Source of the DNA: Theristus sp. LFF4_11
Lineage: Eukaryota; Nematoda; Chromadorea; Monhysterida; Xyalidae
Direction: 5' to 3'
Length of the DNA stretch: 64,000 nt
NCBI GenBank assembly: GCA_030248135.1
Contig: JASANC010002883.1
Span: 24,521-88,520, forward strand
In this document: positions 13,372 through 24,919 of the stretch, one piece after another
Layout: each line of letters opens with the position of its first letter
Position numbering within the stretch: position 1 is the first letter of the stretch
Position numbers and translations under genes: made by a program
The notes under the pieces: model-generated
Database searches by the model: none
The model's input: the letters and a program-made list of their open reading frames with translations, nothing else
Told to the model about the DNA's origin: nothing

Positions 13372-14998
13372 CGACGCCAACACGAAGTACATATCTCCTA
13401 CACACCTTAAGCATTGTCATTGACATTAGTCATGGCATTGCTCACGTCATAAGAGGCATCACATTCAGACAGAGTCTTGGCATTACAAATCGCAACAAAT
13501 ACAGTTTGAACCAAGCACCTGGAAGCCGAAAGCAATAACATGAATAATTGACCTTTTCTAACCATTCACCAGCAAAAAAATGAACGAATTCATATTTCTC
13601 ATACTGACATCCGGTTCAGGAATAATGTCAATTCAACAGGGAAAAGCCAAAGGTCACTGAGCCGGCCGGGCAGACATTAAAACCTGCAGGAGATATTTCA
13701 AAAAAAAAACCCGAACATTAAACTTATCCTCTCACGTTGGTTTTTAGGTATCGTCTGTGGTCTTGAAAAAAAAACAAAATCATGGGCAGAACCAAATCCT
13801 AAGCCTAAATAAAAGCACATCGGAAATCCTGAGTTTTCGTAATTTTTGCGATCATTTTTTACATTGCGGCGCGGCGACTTTTGTATTAACCGTCGTTTTG
13901 CCAATTGGGGTATTGGGATAAGCAGCAGTTTGCCTTGTTGAATTTCTCCTGACATCATCGTTCAGTGACGTGGATGATGCTTGGTGTCAAAATGGCCAAT
14001 GAGAAAACAACGCTCAAACAACGCTGTGATGTGTTGCTATCTAAATGCACGTTTGTGTCACTCTCCGATAGCAGAACGGCAAAAGTCGCCCAAAAAAATC
14101 GAAAAATAATACCAAAGAAATGAAGAAAATACATATGAAGCTGTGTTGGTGAAAATGACTAATACGGATGTCCTAATATGCCTTACCGAAATGTGTTGTT
14201 TCTCGGCTTCAAAAAGGTGTATCCTAGAAAGTGTCGAAGAAACAGCAGAACAAAATATGAGCACGAAAACGCGCTGTGTAAAGTCTTTTTTTCAGCGTAA
14301 GTCGACAACGCTAGAACATTTCGATCATCTCTTACATAACGATTCAGAGCGCCATCGCAAGTAGTCGCGTATGTTATAGGCCGTCAGCTTTTCGCTTTTG
14401 ATTAATGGATTCTGTTTCATTGTTTTTTTATGAAATAACTTTTTCATTGTGTTCTTCGCCAAAAAAATTTCGGGTTACAACGGGAAATTAGCCGCGTCAA
14501 AATACAGAGATGTCGAAATGTTTGGTCGTTTGGTGATTATCTGTAGCAGTTGAAAGATTGCGGGAATTAATCACAAAAAATGTGCTCTGAAATGATCATC
14601 TCAACTGCTAATTGAAAAAACGAGTAGTAGATTGCAAAATAATTTCATTTCCGTTTTATTACCTGTTGGACAACAATTGATTTTCGTGTGATAGTTACAG
14701 CCCGATTAGACTCATAGCAAGCATGACTTAAGCAAGCATGTTTTCATTTTTTACCATTCTTTTGACACACTCTGTCAGGTAAAGAAAACGAGCTTTCTAG
14801 CTACGTAGGTACACAGTTCAATAAAGTGATAATAAGACAAGCTGTAAGCCAGTCATTTGTGAAGTAAACCAGTTTTCCATTTACGACATACAAACAACAT
14901 TTACCCTGAAAAGGCCGGTCTCACTTACCCAGCGGCATGCGGTCTCGCCTCGCGTGTCCACTGTCCACCGTTCGTGTGTTTTCGATTCAGGAGCTTAC
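13372..14998. other. AT-rich intergenic stretch, nothing recognised
   Basis: No supported gene, RNA or repeat was seen. The short open frames are in low-complexity AT-rich DNA. Confidence 0.4.
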
Positions 14999-15113
14999 TG
15001 CAAATTAGTGAGTTTTTGCTCTGTTCAGCAGTAAACCTAAGATACTGTTCGTAATCCTGGCGTTCTTGCAATTCGTCAAAGTTGCTTGCAAAGCGAGTCA
15101 ACGCAGAGTTCAT
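14999..15113 (-). CDS. Possible isolated 5' coding exon
   Basis: An ATG at 15113 opens 38 codons with charged, helix-like composition (FDELQERQDYEQYLRF), ending at a TTTGCA|gtaagc donor in phase 1. I could not identify the downstream exon or the family. It may be an alternative first exon of the minus-strand model at 4.3-9.7 kb or an unrelated gene. Confidence 0.2.
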
Positions 15114-15705
15114 TTTGTGTCATCCGTCAACGGCTCAGTTCCATCAAATTTACTGCTTGTGCTGCTGTCAACACTTCCGTGTTTTTTTCACCGCTTCGTT
15201 GAGGTATGAGTTTTTTCAATTCCAGCTTCATTCTGTTGATTTGAAAATAGTGTTCTTCTAAAAAGTATGCTGTTAGTTTTTGCTCGAGTCATCGAGCATA
15301 CATGTGTTCATACAGTAGCTGTGGCTGTGTGGTCCAATAAAAACAGCGATTCGCTCTTTATTCAACCCGTATTGAATGACTGCATCAAAAAGTCACTTCT
15401 TTTTTCTGTCGAGAAATGCGATCAAAAAACGTAAATGTGATCTGATGCAGTTCATTTGGTTTGCCTGTGGAATAGGTTTCCGTTTCAATGGTATGGAGAT
15501 GATAGTTCAGCTTTAGCAAACAGATATATTTCAAAGTTCACATGCACTTTCAGCTATCGGGCATACATACATTGTACATAACATGCGCAATATTTTATTT
15601 TGAATTTCGCGTAATATTTTGAAAACGTCATTATAATTGTGGAATACCGCAAGATCATTGGTTGAAACTGAAACAACCAAAAACTAGAGGATAACAAAGC
15701 CAATG

Positions 15706-16557
15706 TACAGGGTGGGCCAGAAGTAGTGGGTCACTTTTGTTAGTCTATAGCTCTTCAACCGCTTTACCAGTTTCTTTAAAAATTGAAACTACGATACTCA
15801 ATGGTCTAACTTATGACTGTGCAAATTCTCAGCTTAATTGATCAGGACAAACCTGCTGAAAAGACAAAGAAGTTTATTTATGCTTGAAGTTTGTGTTTCA
15901 AACTACAAACAACAACTAATTTAATTTGCATTGGATAGGCTTTTTTATCGATATTAGAACATGAGTAGTTTCGTTGAGCACGCAAACTGCCTTTGGTTAA
16001 AAGCCACCCTTTTCGTATTTTAAATTAATTGTGACATGATTTGAGTCTAAATAAAGTTTCAAACAATCAGAAATGTGAGTTCAGCTAGCCACCGATCCAA
16101 AATTGCATTTAATCCATGAGAGAAACAGGACAGAAACAGGTCGTGGTTGAACAAACACAAAAACACCTTTGTCAATCTGACCATTTGCACATGTTACCAA
16201 TCGTTTTATAACATTAATAAAGATAACCGATACTTTCAAACAATGACACAGAAAATAAAGGCATGCATAAATTGTGTTACAAACAAGTTCAGACGAAAAA
16301 CTTTGGCCAGGTGGGTTTTCAAGAAACTTAAAATATATAAAAAACAATTTTTTGAATTTTCTTCCAATAAACACGTAAGTTTTGGTTTATTTGAGTGAAA
16401 TTTCATACAGCTCAAACATCTTTGGGTATGTAAGTTTGTCAGCTGAATTGGTAAAGCGGTTGAAGAGTTATATACATGTATGTATAATACATTGTATATA
16501 CATTTATTATTGCAGGTAATCAAAGGGTGAGCCACTACTGCTAGCCCACTCTGCATA
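15706..16557. mobile_element. Non-autonomous inverted-repeat DNA transposon (~850 bp)
   Basis: The left end TACAGGGTGGGCCAGAAGTA is mirrored by a diverged right end, GCTAGCCCACTCTGCATA. The similarity runs inward: CTCTTCAACCGCTTTACCAG near 15.75 kb matches GGTAAAGCGGTTGAAGAG near 16.45 kb in inverse. TA-rich edges suggest a Tc1/mariner-like mover. Interior frames lack any transposase motif. Confidence 0.7.
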
Positions 16558-16611
16558 ACCAGCAAATATTGTCACACATTTTTTTAAAGTTCCACAGAGA
16601 TGCGATAATAT

Positions 16612-16945
16612 GAAAATAAATGAAATAACGAAATGCCCTTCAATGCCGTTTGAAACACAGACCTAGCATTCAGTGGCTGAATGCAGTGACAGTTGGTGAA
16701 ATTGTGCTACCAAAGGCCCCAAAGGGATGAGTTGATGGTAATTTCATTACAAAAGGTGTACATAGGAAATCTCGTGAAAAGGGAGGCTGCGGCCCGCGGG
16801 GAGGGGTGCCCAAAAGGAAACCCCCCAACCCCAAAAACCTGAGGAAATGAACATGAGTACGGTAAATGAAATAACGAAATGCCCTTCAATGCCGGGACCA
16901 GAGTGGCAGATGAAGTAAAAGCTGGTGTTGAGAAATGAACATGAG
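16612..16945. repeat. Fragments related to the C-run MITE interior
   Basis: The stretch CTACCAAAGGCCCCAAA and GGTAATTTCATTACAAAAGG (16.70-16.76 kb) is shared with the interiors of the elements at 19.5 and 49.7 kb. AATAACGAAATGCCCTTCAA occurs twice here as a direct repeat. The C-rich ends are missing. Confidence 0.6.
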
Positions 16946-17251
16946 ACGAGGCCCCAACCGCAAACTGGTTGGTCTCGGTAAACAGAAATGCAGATATAGC
17001 GTTCATATGAGCACACAAAACAGCAACATCCCTCTTCAAACGAAAAAAACGAAATGCAAATGAAAAATGATCTGCGAAAAAGGGAAGGAAAAACAAAAAA
17101 GAACTGGGAGTCAAAGCGGAAACAAAAATGGAGAAAACGGTGCATTGTTGGCATTGAAGAATTCAAAACACATGAAAAGAGCGACCTACATAAAACTGGA
17201 ATCCGATTGACTGCTGGTGTGAGGCAAATGTAACCACCCATACCTGATCAC

Positions 17252-18148
17252 CTTTGAGCGTTTCTGTCGTCTGCGAATGTCTGCTAACGGTGTTGTCGCA
17301 GCAGTGGTGGAGATGACCAACGGATTTTGACTGTTCGTAGAATGGATCGTGGAATTCAAAGTTTTGTCGATGACTAAAACATTGTTGCTGTTGGGATCGT
17401 CACTTTCGCAGTTTTGTGCTCGTCGCATGATGGTCGTATTAGTCGTGGGCATTTCAGTTGTCACTTACAACAATCCGACAAAACACGGGTTTTAGACAAG
17501 GAGATGATTTTCGAGAAGTTTCTTCTAGAAAAACAAGAAACGCACATTATTGAATTGGGACATACGTGACAGTTGATTTGCATTTGGTCAATGAGTCAGC
17601 ACAGAACCAAAATAGCATGTTGAATCCGGGCCGCTCTTATTGACGAAATTGGCACGTACAACTATTGTCCGGGCTTTCTTGGGATTTCCGGTTTTTTATG
17701 CGGACTTTTGGTGGTCTGGTGTGTACTTTTTATAAGCGCACCGGTCTTCGTTCGGCACTCACTCGCCAGCATTTTTAGAAATACACATTTATATTCAAGC
17801 ACATAGTTTGTCACCTCGTGATTGACTGCAAACTCATGCGGAACAAAGTGGCCGAGTTGCACCTGTACAGCCAATAGAATAGGAACTAGTCTTTTAATCG
17901 GAATTCGCTTCAACTACAATGTGCGAGTACGTACCATTTTGTCCGGAAGGCGGACTTATGCATTTTTCGCCATATAAATCCGCCGTGTGCATAAACTTAA
18001 ATGACATACATGTAAAATCAGTGCCATAATCAAAAGAGTTTGTTCGCCTGAGGCTCACGCAGTGTCCTAGATGCCAAGCAGCGGCTGTCAAAAGCGGCGG
18101 TTGTCGGTTTTTCCTGTTAATTTTTCGATTTGCTTCCCGCAGCGACAT
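17252..18148 (-). CDS. Predicted 5' exon pair, possible alternative start of the 4.3-9.7 kb gene
   Basis: Exon 17935-18148 (ATG to a consensus gtacgt donor, phase 1) joins exon 17252-17463 (to a gtgatc donor, phase 0), giving 142 open codons. The second exon is Ser/Thr/Asn-rich with N-x-S/T sites (NTT, NST) and ends in a furin-like RRRQKRSK, so it may be an extracellular segment. Phase 0 would allow splicing to the exon at 7674-7793. The family is unknown and the model is speculative. Confidence 0.25.
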
Positions 18149-18420
18149 CAAGAGCGCCGCCGTAAACACGTTCCGAAGAAAGTTCAAGTATAAGTGAACG
18201 GCTGTTTGTTGGACGGTTGGTGAAGGAATAGAAGAAAATAGAAGATTTTACACGGAGAAAAAGAGGCATTTTACGGGAAAACTTTCGCTGTGTAGGAAAC
18301 AGCTATATAACCGTATTTGGCATGGTGAGAAATATTGTTTTTTTTTTGACAATTATGTAATTGATAAAGTTGTTGGACTTGAAGGAAACCAGAAAATTGT
18401 TTATACAATGTAGTTGCATG

Positions 18421-18632
18421 TTGTCAAATGAAAGGGTTCTGCGACTCAATGCGTTTGCAGACGTTGAAGGAAACTGATTCAATCTTTGTGTGGCCATTCA
18501 AAATATCGCAAGCGACCAATCCCAATTTAGGATACTCGGATCACTTGACCAATTTTCAATTTCCGCGTCAAGCATGATGTTTACCCATCTAAGCGCACTT
18601 TGAGTGTCGGAACCAAAACAAAAGATAATAAT
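18421..18632. repeat. MITE family 2 copy
   Basis: The left end GGTTCTGCGACTCAATGCG is mirrored by CGCACTTTGAGTGTCGGAAC plus AAAACAAAAGATAATA. The interior is shared with the copies at 27.6, 34.0, 37.3 and 46.2 kb (CAAGCGACC, CTCGGATCACTTGACCAATT). Confidence 0.7.
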
Positions 18633-19547
18633 TGGGGAGCATGCGCGCGGAACGAGTCAAAAAGCTTCTTTGAGAAAGTGAGAAAATAGAACGGTCGAGT
18701 TGTTTCTGGGAGGCAAAAGATTATCATCATCACAAACAGTCGAAATATGGAACGAGCAAAATTGGAATAGATTATTTTTGTTAACCTGAGTTTGCTCGGG
18801 CGCTTTTCCACCGATCGCAGACGCTTGTCAAGGGCGGCATCTCGATGGATTCGAAATGGAACTGAATGTTCCTTGTTAATTCGTGGCATCGGAAAAATTC
18901 GGTTCAAAATCAAAATGAAACGGTCCGAAATCGTGTAAACCAGCAGACCACGTGATGAGAAGCCAGAATCTCTGTGCGAATTCAACTCTGAAGTCCAGCG
19001 ATCTTTGATTGATTTTCCAAAAACCTTGTTATTGTTGTCTTGGACGTCGCGGGTCATTTCATGTGTGACCTTTTGTTTTCACTCGCAGCAATTTTTTGCC
19101 GAATTGGTCAACGTTTCCAAGTGTAAATCGGACGTAAAGATGTGGCCAGCCAGAGCACAGCTGCGTCAGCGCTAAATCGCGTAAAAATATCCGACACTTT
19201 TGAATTATGATGAAACAATATTTCGCAACTAAAGCAAAATGAAAAGAGAAAAGTGCATATCATCGGAAAATTATCCGTTCACACTATTTTACATCTTGTA
19301 TAAAGCAGACGAGGAAAAGCGGTAGTAGAAGAAATGATGATGCCGATGCCACGCTAGACACGTACATGTACGTAGTGAGTAACTTTGAGAGCGATTCGAA
19401 AATGTGGCATATGGTCTGAAGTTGCACCTTTTCAATGTGTTCATTTATGTGAACAACTCGGCACGCGGGGTCAGCAATGCATCGAAATAAGCCGCGCTTG
19501 TTTTGTGTAAACTGAGTCAATTTTGTTCGCTATACCTTTGACATGTA

Positions 19548-19994
19548 CCGTATTACCCCCATTAAACCCCCCCCACCAATAAACCCCCACCCCACCCCCC
19601 CGACCAGTTTCCGAATAATCCCCCCCCCACAAATAATCCCCCAGGGGGGATTATTGGAGACCTGTTTGAAACACATACCCAGCGAATTCAGTGGCTGGTT
19701 GCAGTGAAAATGATGAAATTGAGCTACCAAAGGCCCCAAATGGGTGAATTAATAGTAATTTCATTACAAAAGGCTGTTATAAAAGGAAATTTCTATGTAG
19801 AGTAGAAGTTTCTGCGACTTTCTTGCCTGCCATGCAATGTATTTTTGCCATTTTTCAACAAACCCCCACCCCTAGAATTTTTTGTAAATAAACCCCCCCC
19901 CCCCCACCAATAATCCCCCCCCACCAATAAACCCCCACCCCTAAAAGTCGCTGACGTATTAATCCCCCATGGGGGTTTATTGGGGGTAATACGG
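19548..19994. mobile_element. C-run MITE with TA target duplication
   Basis: Terminal inverted repeats CCGTATTACCCCC and GGGGGTAATACGG are flanked by TA on both sides. Just inside are long C homopolymers broken by AATAA-type spacers (G runs on the minus strand). The core AACACATACCCAGCGAATTC is shared with the 49.7-kb copy. No ORF. Confidence 0.85.
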
Positions 19995-20624
19995 TAGTAG
20001 GCTTTTTCAGCAGATTCTCACAAGTGTTCGCTTGTAATCAAGCTGCGAAAGAGTTACAGAAACAACAAGAAAGAAGATGAAATGAATTCCGTTTGTGACG
20101 TCATTTTGGTTGGTCGGTCACACGTATTCTGACGTCTGTGGCGTAGGACGACTTAAATGAATGCTCATCTGAAACCACAAGCTCCGTTTTGAATCTAACA
20201 ATGAAAATGAATGACCACGTAGTTTTGTTGTCACTATTTTGACCAATGACCACGCAGTGAAAACACTATTTTAATGCTAGAAGCGATCTTTATGCACATT
20301 CAAGATTTTATATCATTCAACATTCGCAGGCGTTTTGCATCATATGTGGTTCAAAGAAGTCGTGTCTAAGTTCGAAAAAATTTGGTTTAGTCGAAGCAAA
20401 TTTCGACGACCTCAGAAAGTCATCATGTGCGCCTACCATCGGCAAAGCGAGCGAGCAGCAACGTCAAGGCCGAAAGGCGTTTGGACCCAACAACTGCGGC
20501 GCACACCGATCGGCGCATGTCTGACCTCGCTGTACAGTCGTATCACGGTTCGTCATCGTTACTCTTTGCTTGTTCTTCGGGTGACTCGATCGGGTGCCGT
20601 TGCTGCAGTTTTCATCGTCAAACG

Positions 20625-20701
20625 TAATATCTTTTATTTTGGTTCCGATACTCAATGCGCGCATAGATGGGTAAGCAGTTTCATGCACGACGCGGGAATA
20701 G
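20625..20701. repeat. MITE family 2, half copy
   Basis: TAATATCTTTTATTTTGGTT and TCAATGCGCGCATAGATGGG match the left half of the 46.2-kb copy, including CACGACGCGGGAAT. The right half is absent. Confidence 0.65.
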
Positions 20702-20829
20702 TTTTATTTGAATATAATAGTTTCCTTTGAAAAAATGCAGCATACAGTACATGCATCATGATGGATCTCAGTGTTCGCTTCCCAGTTTTGAACACGTGTC
20801 TGAATACGTAAAAGTTGAACATATCAAAG

Positions 20830-23750
20830 GACATCAACGGTGACATCTTGTGGTCGGCGATCGTGCCCCCGCTGGCTGCACTCTGGGTCGCCGGCGGCTT
20901 CTGCACGACGTGCGAGTTTTTAGTTAATTGAAAAATGAAGATCGAAAGTTTGTGAAAGTGCACAGTTATTTGGTTTCCGAAAGAAACGTTTATTAAAAAG
21001 TGTGGCAATGTTTGTTGTTGCCTGCCAAACAGTTGTTGGCATTGGCAGAATGTGAATGCGAGTCTGAGTGACTGCAGTGCTGCAGACTGCTGCTGTCGAG
21101 CACCACGAATCACACGCAGCTGCTGGTGCCGTACATCAGCGAGACGGGCATCATGCCGCCGGAGCGCTGCATCTTCAGCGTCGTCGTCTGCGTTTTCGCA
21201 ATGTTCAGTGAGTTTTTTATGTTTGTGATGCAAGATGCAACAGAGACTGATCATATCTGGATCATATGTATTGCGGTAACAGTGGAGAAGAGAATGAACC
21301 GAGAGGCCAGAGGCGCTGTCATTCGCAGAGTAGTCGTTGCGCGCATTGCAATCAGGAACGACTTGTGGGCAGAGCGATCGCTCACGGCACAACTGCATAC
21401 ATGTAGCGTGACGTTGTTTTCTTTGAAGAATTTCAGCTGCCACGATTGTCTACATGAAATACGGCCATTTTCTTGTCTACCGATGTGACTATGCAGTGGA
21501 CGTGTCCGTCGTTGTCGTGCGAATTTCGACGAAAAAATTAAATTGCGCAATGTTGGCACTCGGATGGCTTTCATCCATCGGCTTGTTGATGGTTGCGTCG
21601 GCACAGGTTACGAGCAAGATTTCACACTCCATCTTCCATCGTGAAGCAGCATTCATGTAATGGTATTTTTAGTGACATATCTGTGTTTTTAACATATAGC
21701 TACGCGTGTTACTAAACACTGCATCATGAATGCCGCACTTTTTGTGGTGGAGGGCGGGTTAAGAAAGAATCAACTGTTGCCGTTGTTTTCAATTTCTGAA
21801 AGCACAATTCTGTTATTCAGATGGGTGAGAGCTTCCCGGTGCACATGCTTGCCGCGTGCTTCTCATTCGCCGGCAGCATTCTCTACCTGATGGGGCAAAC
21901 CCTGCTGTCGTGCGCGGCACGCTCCAATCGGCCTCACCACGCGCCAAAGTTGACGATTCTGAGAACGATACTTGCGCTGATTTCGCCGGTCGTTGCAACG
22001 TTGTGTCAGTGGACGTTTGTATAAAAAATGGAGACCTACAATTTCTGTATCATATTCAATCAGCGGATTGGTTGGTGACCACGTGATTGATGCACGCATT
22101 TTGTGCAGGTATTCCTGTAGAGGCGGAATCACGGCCTGTATGCAGACTGCATGCTTCACATATGCACAAACCAATCAGCTAACTGCATTTGCATATGATA
22201 TAGAAATAGGCTCTAGGCTGTGCTTGGTCATCGCCATGTGAATTGTGATTCTGTTTTCTCGCGATCGTTCTGTTCTGACCATTTTTTTCAGCTGCTGTCG
22301 GTTATCTTTCGATGGCTTTCTTGGAGACGCATCGAACTTGGCAAATATTCAAACGGTGGCCACGGCGTCCGCTCGCCTACTCGGTCGGTGCAAACAAAAG
22401 TGAAATGGGATGCAAACATTCACACTATCGGAACGATGAAAATGAATAGATTTCGTTTCGCTGTGCTTTTTCACCGACAGTGCTAAATTCTCGAATTAGC
22501 AGTTCTTCGTTGTCTTTCTGTGCCAGAAAATATTGCGAGTTTTTGTGTTTTCAGCACCACTCAAGCGCACCGATGCACCTGATGAGCACCGCCAGCGAAT
22601 GGGTGGTCGCCGTTTGTGTGATCTGCTATTTTTGCACGTTTGTGTTCGAGTTTCGTCGTGTGCGATATTGGCCAGCCGGTGAGAAGACAGACACACATGC
22701 TTCATTTGGTTTATTGTGTTGGCCAGACCGAAATGACGGACGATGATGTGTTGGCCAGGCCAAGTTGATTGTTCTCTGCATTTCGGCCTGGCCAACATAT
22801 GCAGAAGTGGAGTGGCCTCATCAGTGATGTACCCCACTTGAACCATTTGAATGGTTGATTACAATGCAATTCGCTGTATGGCTGCATTTGGATAGGGTCT
22901 GTGCGTTTTGCCCTACCAACTAGTCGTACTTTTTTTAGTTTGCACGATTTTACAGTGCTTTGGTTTGTGGTTTTTTCAACTGGTGTTGTGACTTTCTCTC
23001 ATCTCCCAATTTTCGGCACGCTAATGTGCGAGAATTCACACTGGTGTTCACACCAATTACGATTGGACCACTGGCGCAGTCGTGTGCACATTTCCCATTT
23101 GCTCTGTGTGATACTCTACAAAATCGATGATGATGCCAATGGTGCCATGCCTGCTGACGCCAGGGCCAAACGCAGGCCCACGCGAGCGAGCAATGCAAAG
23201 TTTCTCATCGTTCGCGAGGAGCAGTCCGGTGAATGGAGGTTGGGGGTTCTTGAAGAAACATGGGCTTTACCAGTACCGAGGCTGGAGTTTCAAGTTTTTC
23301 AAGTGCATTATAAAGCAGAAACGCTCACTAGCTGATATTATCGTTTCAAGGTTTGTTGGCACAATCTAGATTTCACGATCTGAAAAAATGTCACACACCA
23401 CACCGCTAAAGCAAAAAATCCGAATCCGCAACACGACTGCGTCACAAATTTGAATTTTGCCGCGCAATCCATTTAGCCGTTTGCGCCAACGATGCATTTG
23501 AGTGTCGTAACCAAAAAAATAAGCGATAATAGCTGTGTATTTGTGCTCGAACTTGTTGCATCAGCTTTACAGGCCTGGACTGTATCTGCTGTTAGACGAG
23601 AATTTCCGTGACGCGCACCACGAGCAGGAGGTGGCACTGAAGGAGACCCGCGATCGATTGAAAAACTTGCTGCAACCAGAGGAAGATGGTGGCAATGCTG
23701 CGACGATGACCGGATACCGCCTGGAGCCGGCATTTGACTACACTCTGTGA
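20830..23750 (+). CDS. DRAM/TMEM150 (Frag1/DRAM/Sfk1) family multi-pass membrane protein
   Basis: Exons 20830-20909, 21086-21207, 21437-21606, 21821-22004, 22292-22383, 22555-22659 and 23565-23750 give ~312 residues in frame. Family features in order: a first membrane segment (ILWSAIVPPLAALWVAGG), the extracellular signature PYISETGIMPPERCIFSVVV, a segment ending GWLSSIGLLMVASAQ, HMLAACFSFAGSILYLMGQT, and HLMSTASEWVVAVCVICYFC. These match the PYISDTG..PE.C and H...T..EW pattern of DRAM proteins, which sit in lysosomal or plasma membranes and act in autophagy. The start codon was not found: a stop precedes the first exon in frame, so a short 5' exon is missing. Choice of splice sites for exons five and six is inferred from frame. 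Confidence 0.78.
21641..21748. repeat. MITE family 3 copy in a DRAM-like gene intron
   Basis: A ~100-bp palindrome: GCAGCATTCATG and TTTTTAGTGACATATCTGTG are mirrored by ACATATAGCTACGCG, TTACTAAACACTGC and CATGAATGCCGC. Confidence 0.75.
22045..22210. repeat. MITE family 1 copy in a DRAM-like gene intron
   Basis: CAATCAGCGGATTGGTTGG and GACCACGTGATTGATGCA on the left, the core GTAGAGGCGGAATC, then CACAAACCAATCAGCTAACT with a TATGATATAGAAATAGG end. Confidence 0.75.
22690..22806. repeat. GTTGGCCAGACC inverted repeat
   Basis: GTTGGCCAGACCGAAATG is mirrored by CATTTCGGCCTGGCCAAC about 70 bp downstream, with another GTTGGCCAGGCC between. Similar GGCCAGGCCAAAATACAG occurs at ~35.55 kb. A small hairpin-type repeat. 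Confidence 0.55.
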
Positions 23751-23861
23751 GAGTTTCAACTGTTCTTCGCAAGAAAATGACTCATGTCAAGACTCAAAAC
23801 TACCGCTACAGTGACCCTGATTATAACATCTGGCATTGTGTTTCAAATTTATAAATGTTCC

Positions 23862-23867
23862 AATAAA
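23862..23867 (+). terminator. Poly(A) signal AATAAA of the DRAM-like gene
   Basis: The canonical hexamer lies ~110 bp after the stop codon on the coding strand. Confidence 0.6.
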
Positions 23868-24030
23868 CTGATTGGCGGCATCTTTATTACACGATGCGAC
23901 CATCTGAAAGAAACTGCTTTTATAAGATTTTTTTTGTGACGCGGTTGAACCCGTTCTTCCTGGTCATCATGCAAACATCACTCAATGCGCCCGGAACTGA
24001 ATTGGAACGACAATGCCACTGACTTCACAG

Positions 24031-24630
24031 CTATCTCTACGAGCGTTCGCCCGCCACACAGTTGTTCAGTTCATTCGTGGTTCGACATTTCCTCGCACAA
24101 GTGACGACTGTTTCATGCAAAAGTAGAGACGACCAGTTACAACAACAGAAGCCGCCAGCTGGCATTAAAGAATGGCGGTGGACGGTCGCAGGCGAACAAT
24201 TCGACGGCGACCATGGTGATGTGTTATGTGCTGCTGCCAGCTGACTGGTTGCATTTTTTGCAGATCAAGTTCACCAATCAATAGAGTTGCTACGAGACGT
24301 GTCTTGTGCTCGTCTCGTATGAACCCGGTGGCAATCCAATCCCAGACAACAGACTGGTATCAAAAAATAAGTAGTTTCTTGAACCTGAACTAATAGTGAC
24401 CTGAAATTGAACCTGAACTAATTGTTTCTTTCACTGCAGACGAAACAGTGTACAGAGTGGTGCGACGTGCCCAGCAACAACTGAATGAGTGCAACCGCTC
24501 ATTCACTGACGACGATCAAACGCACAATGCAAGTGCAACGGATCAGCCTGATTCTGACATCAGCATCACACAACTGAGCTCAACTGAGAACATGAGAACT
24601 GCGATCTTGGCGGCTGACGACCGACAGTGA
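24031..24630 (+). CDS. Fragmentary gene of unknown function
   Basis: Three exon-like segments follow the DRAM-like gene: 24031-24215 (CAG acceptor, LFSSFVVRHFLAQV, gtgatg donor), 24264-24298 (DQVHQSIELLRD, gtgtct donor) and ~24441-24630 (VYRVVRRAQQQLNE, hydrophilic tail, stop). The 5' start is not identified. The best-looking frame of the last exon does not join the second segment in phase, so at least one boundary is wrong. No family recognised. Confidence 0.25.
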
Positions 24631-24919
24631 CTGGATGCTGCGTAATTTTGAAAACTTCACATTCGTATTCGTGCCGTTACACCAGCTTCTCAAAGTATTT
24701 TCTCTCATTTCTCTTAGTTTTTAATCGTGCTTTATTTGGGAGCTTCTTTTCAATCACACAAAATGTAGTAAGAAGCACGAAAGTAGAAAACCACCTAACT
24801 TTTACCACGTTTGGTTTATACAATATGATTTCTGTGACCAGCCTAACCGGAAAACAGAAACAAAAACCACAGATATAGAGGGGCACAAAAGTGGCAGCCT
24901 GGGCGAAGCATCAATGAAC

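Noticed and set aside
23100..23240. Exon-like plus-strand stretch (KIDDDANGAMPADARAKR) in the last DRAM-like gene intron
   Set aside because: Its phase does not connect the flanking DRAM-like exons and no good acceptor precedes it. It could be an alternative exon.
23784..23940. Short plus-strand frame beginning MSRLKTTATVTLIIT, reminiscent of a small mitochondrial membrane protein
   Set aside because: It lies in the DRAM-like gene 3' UTR, spans the AATAAA signal and has no partner exon.
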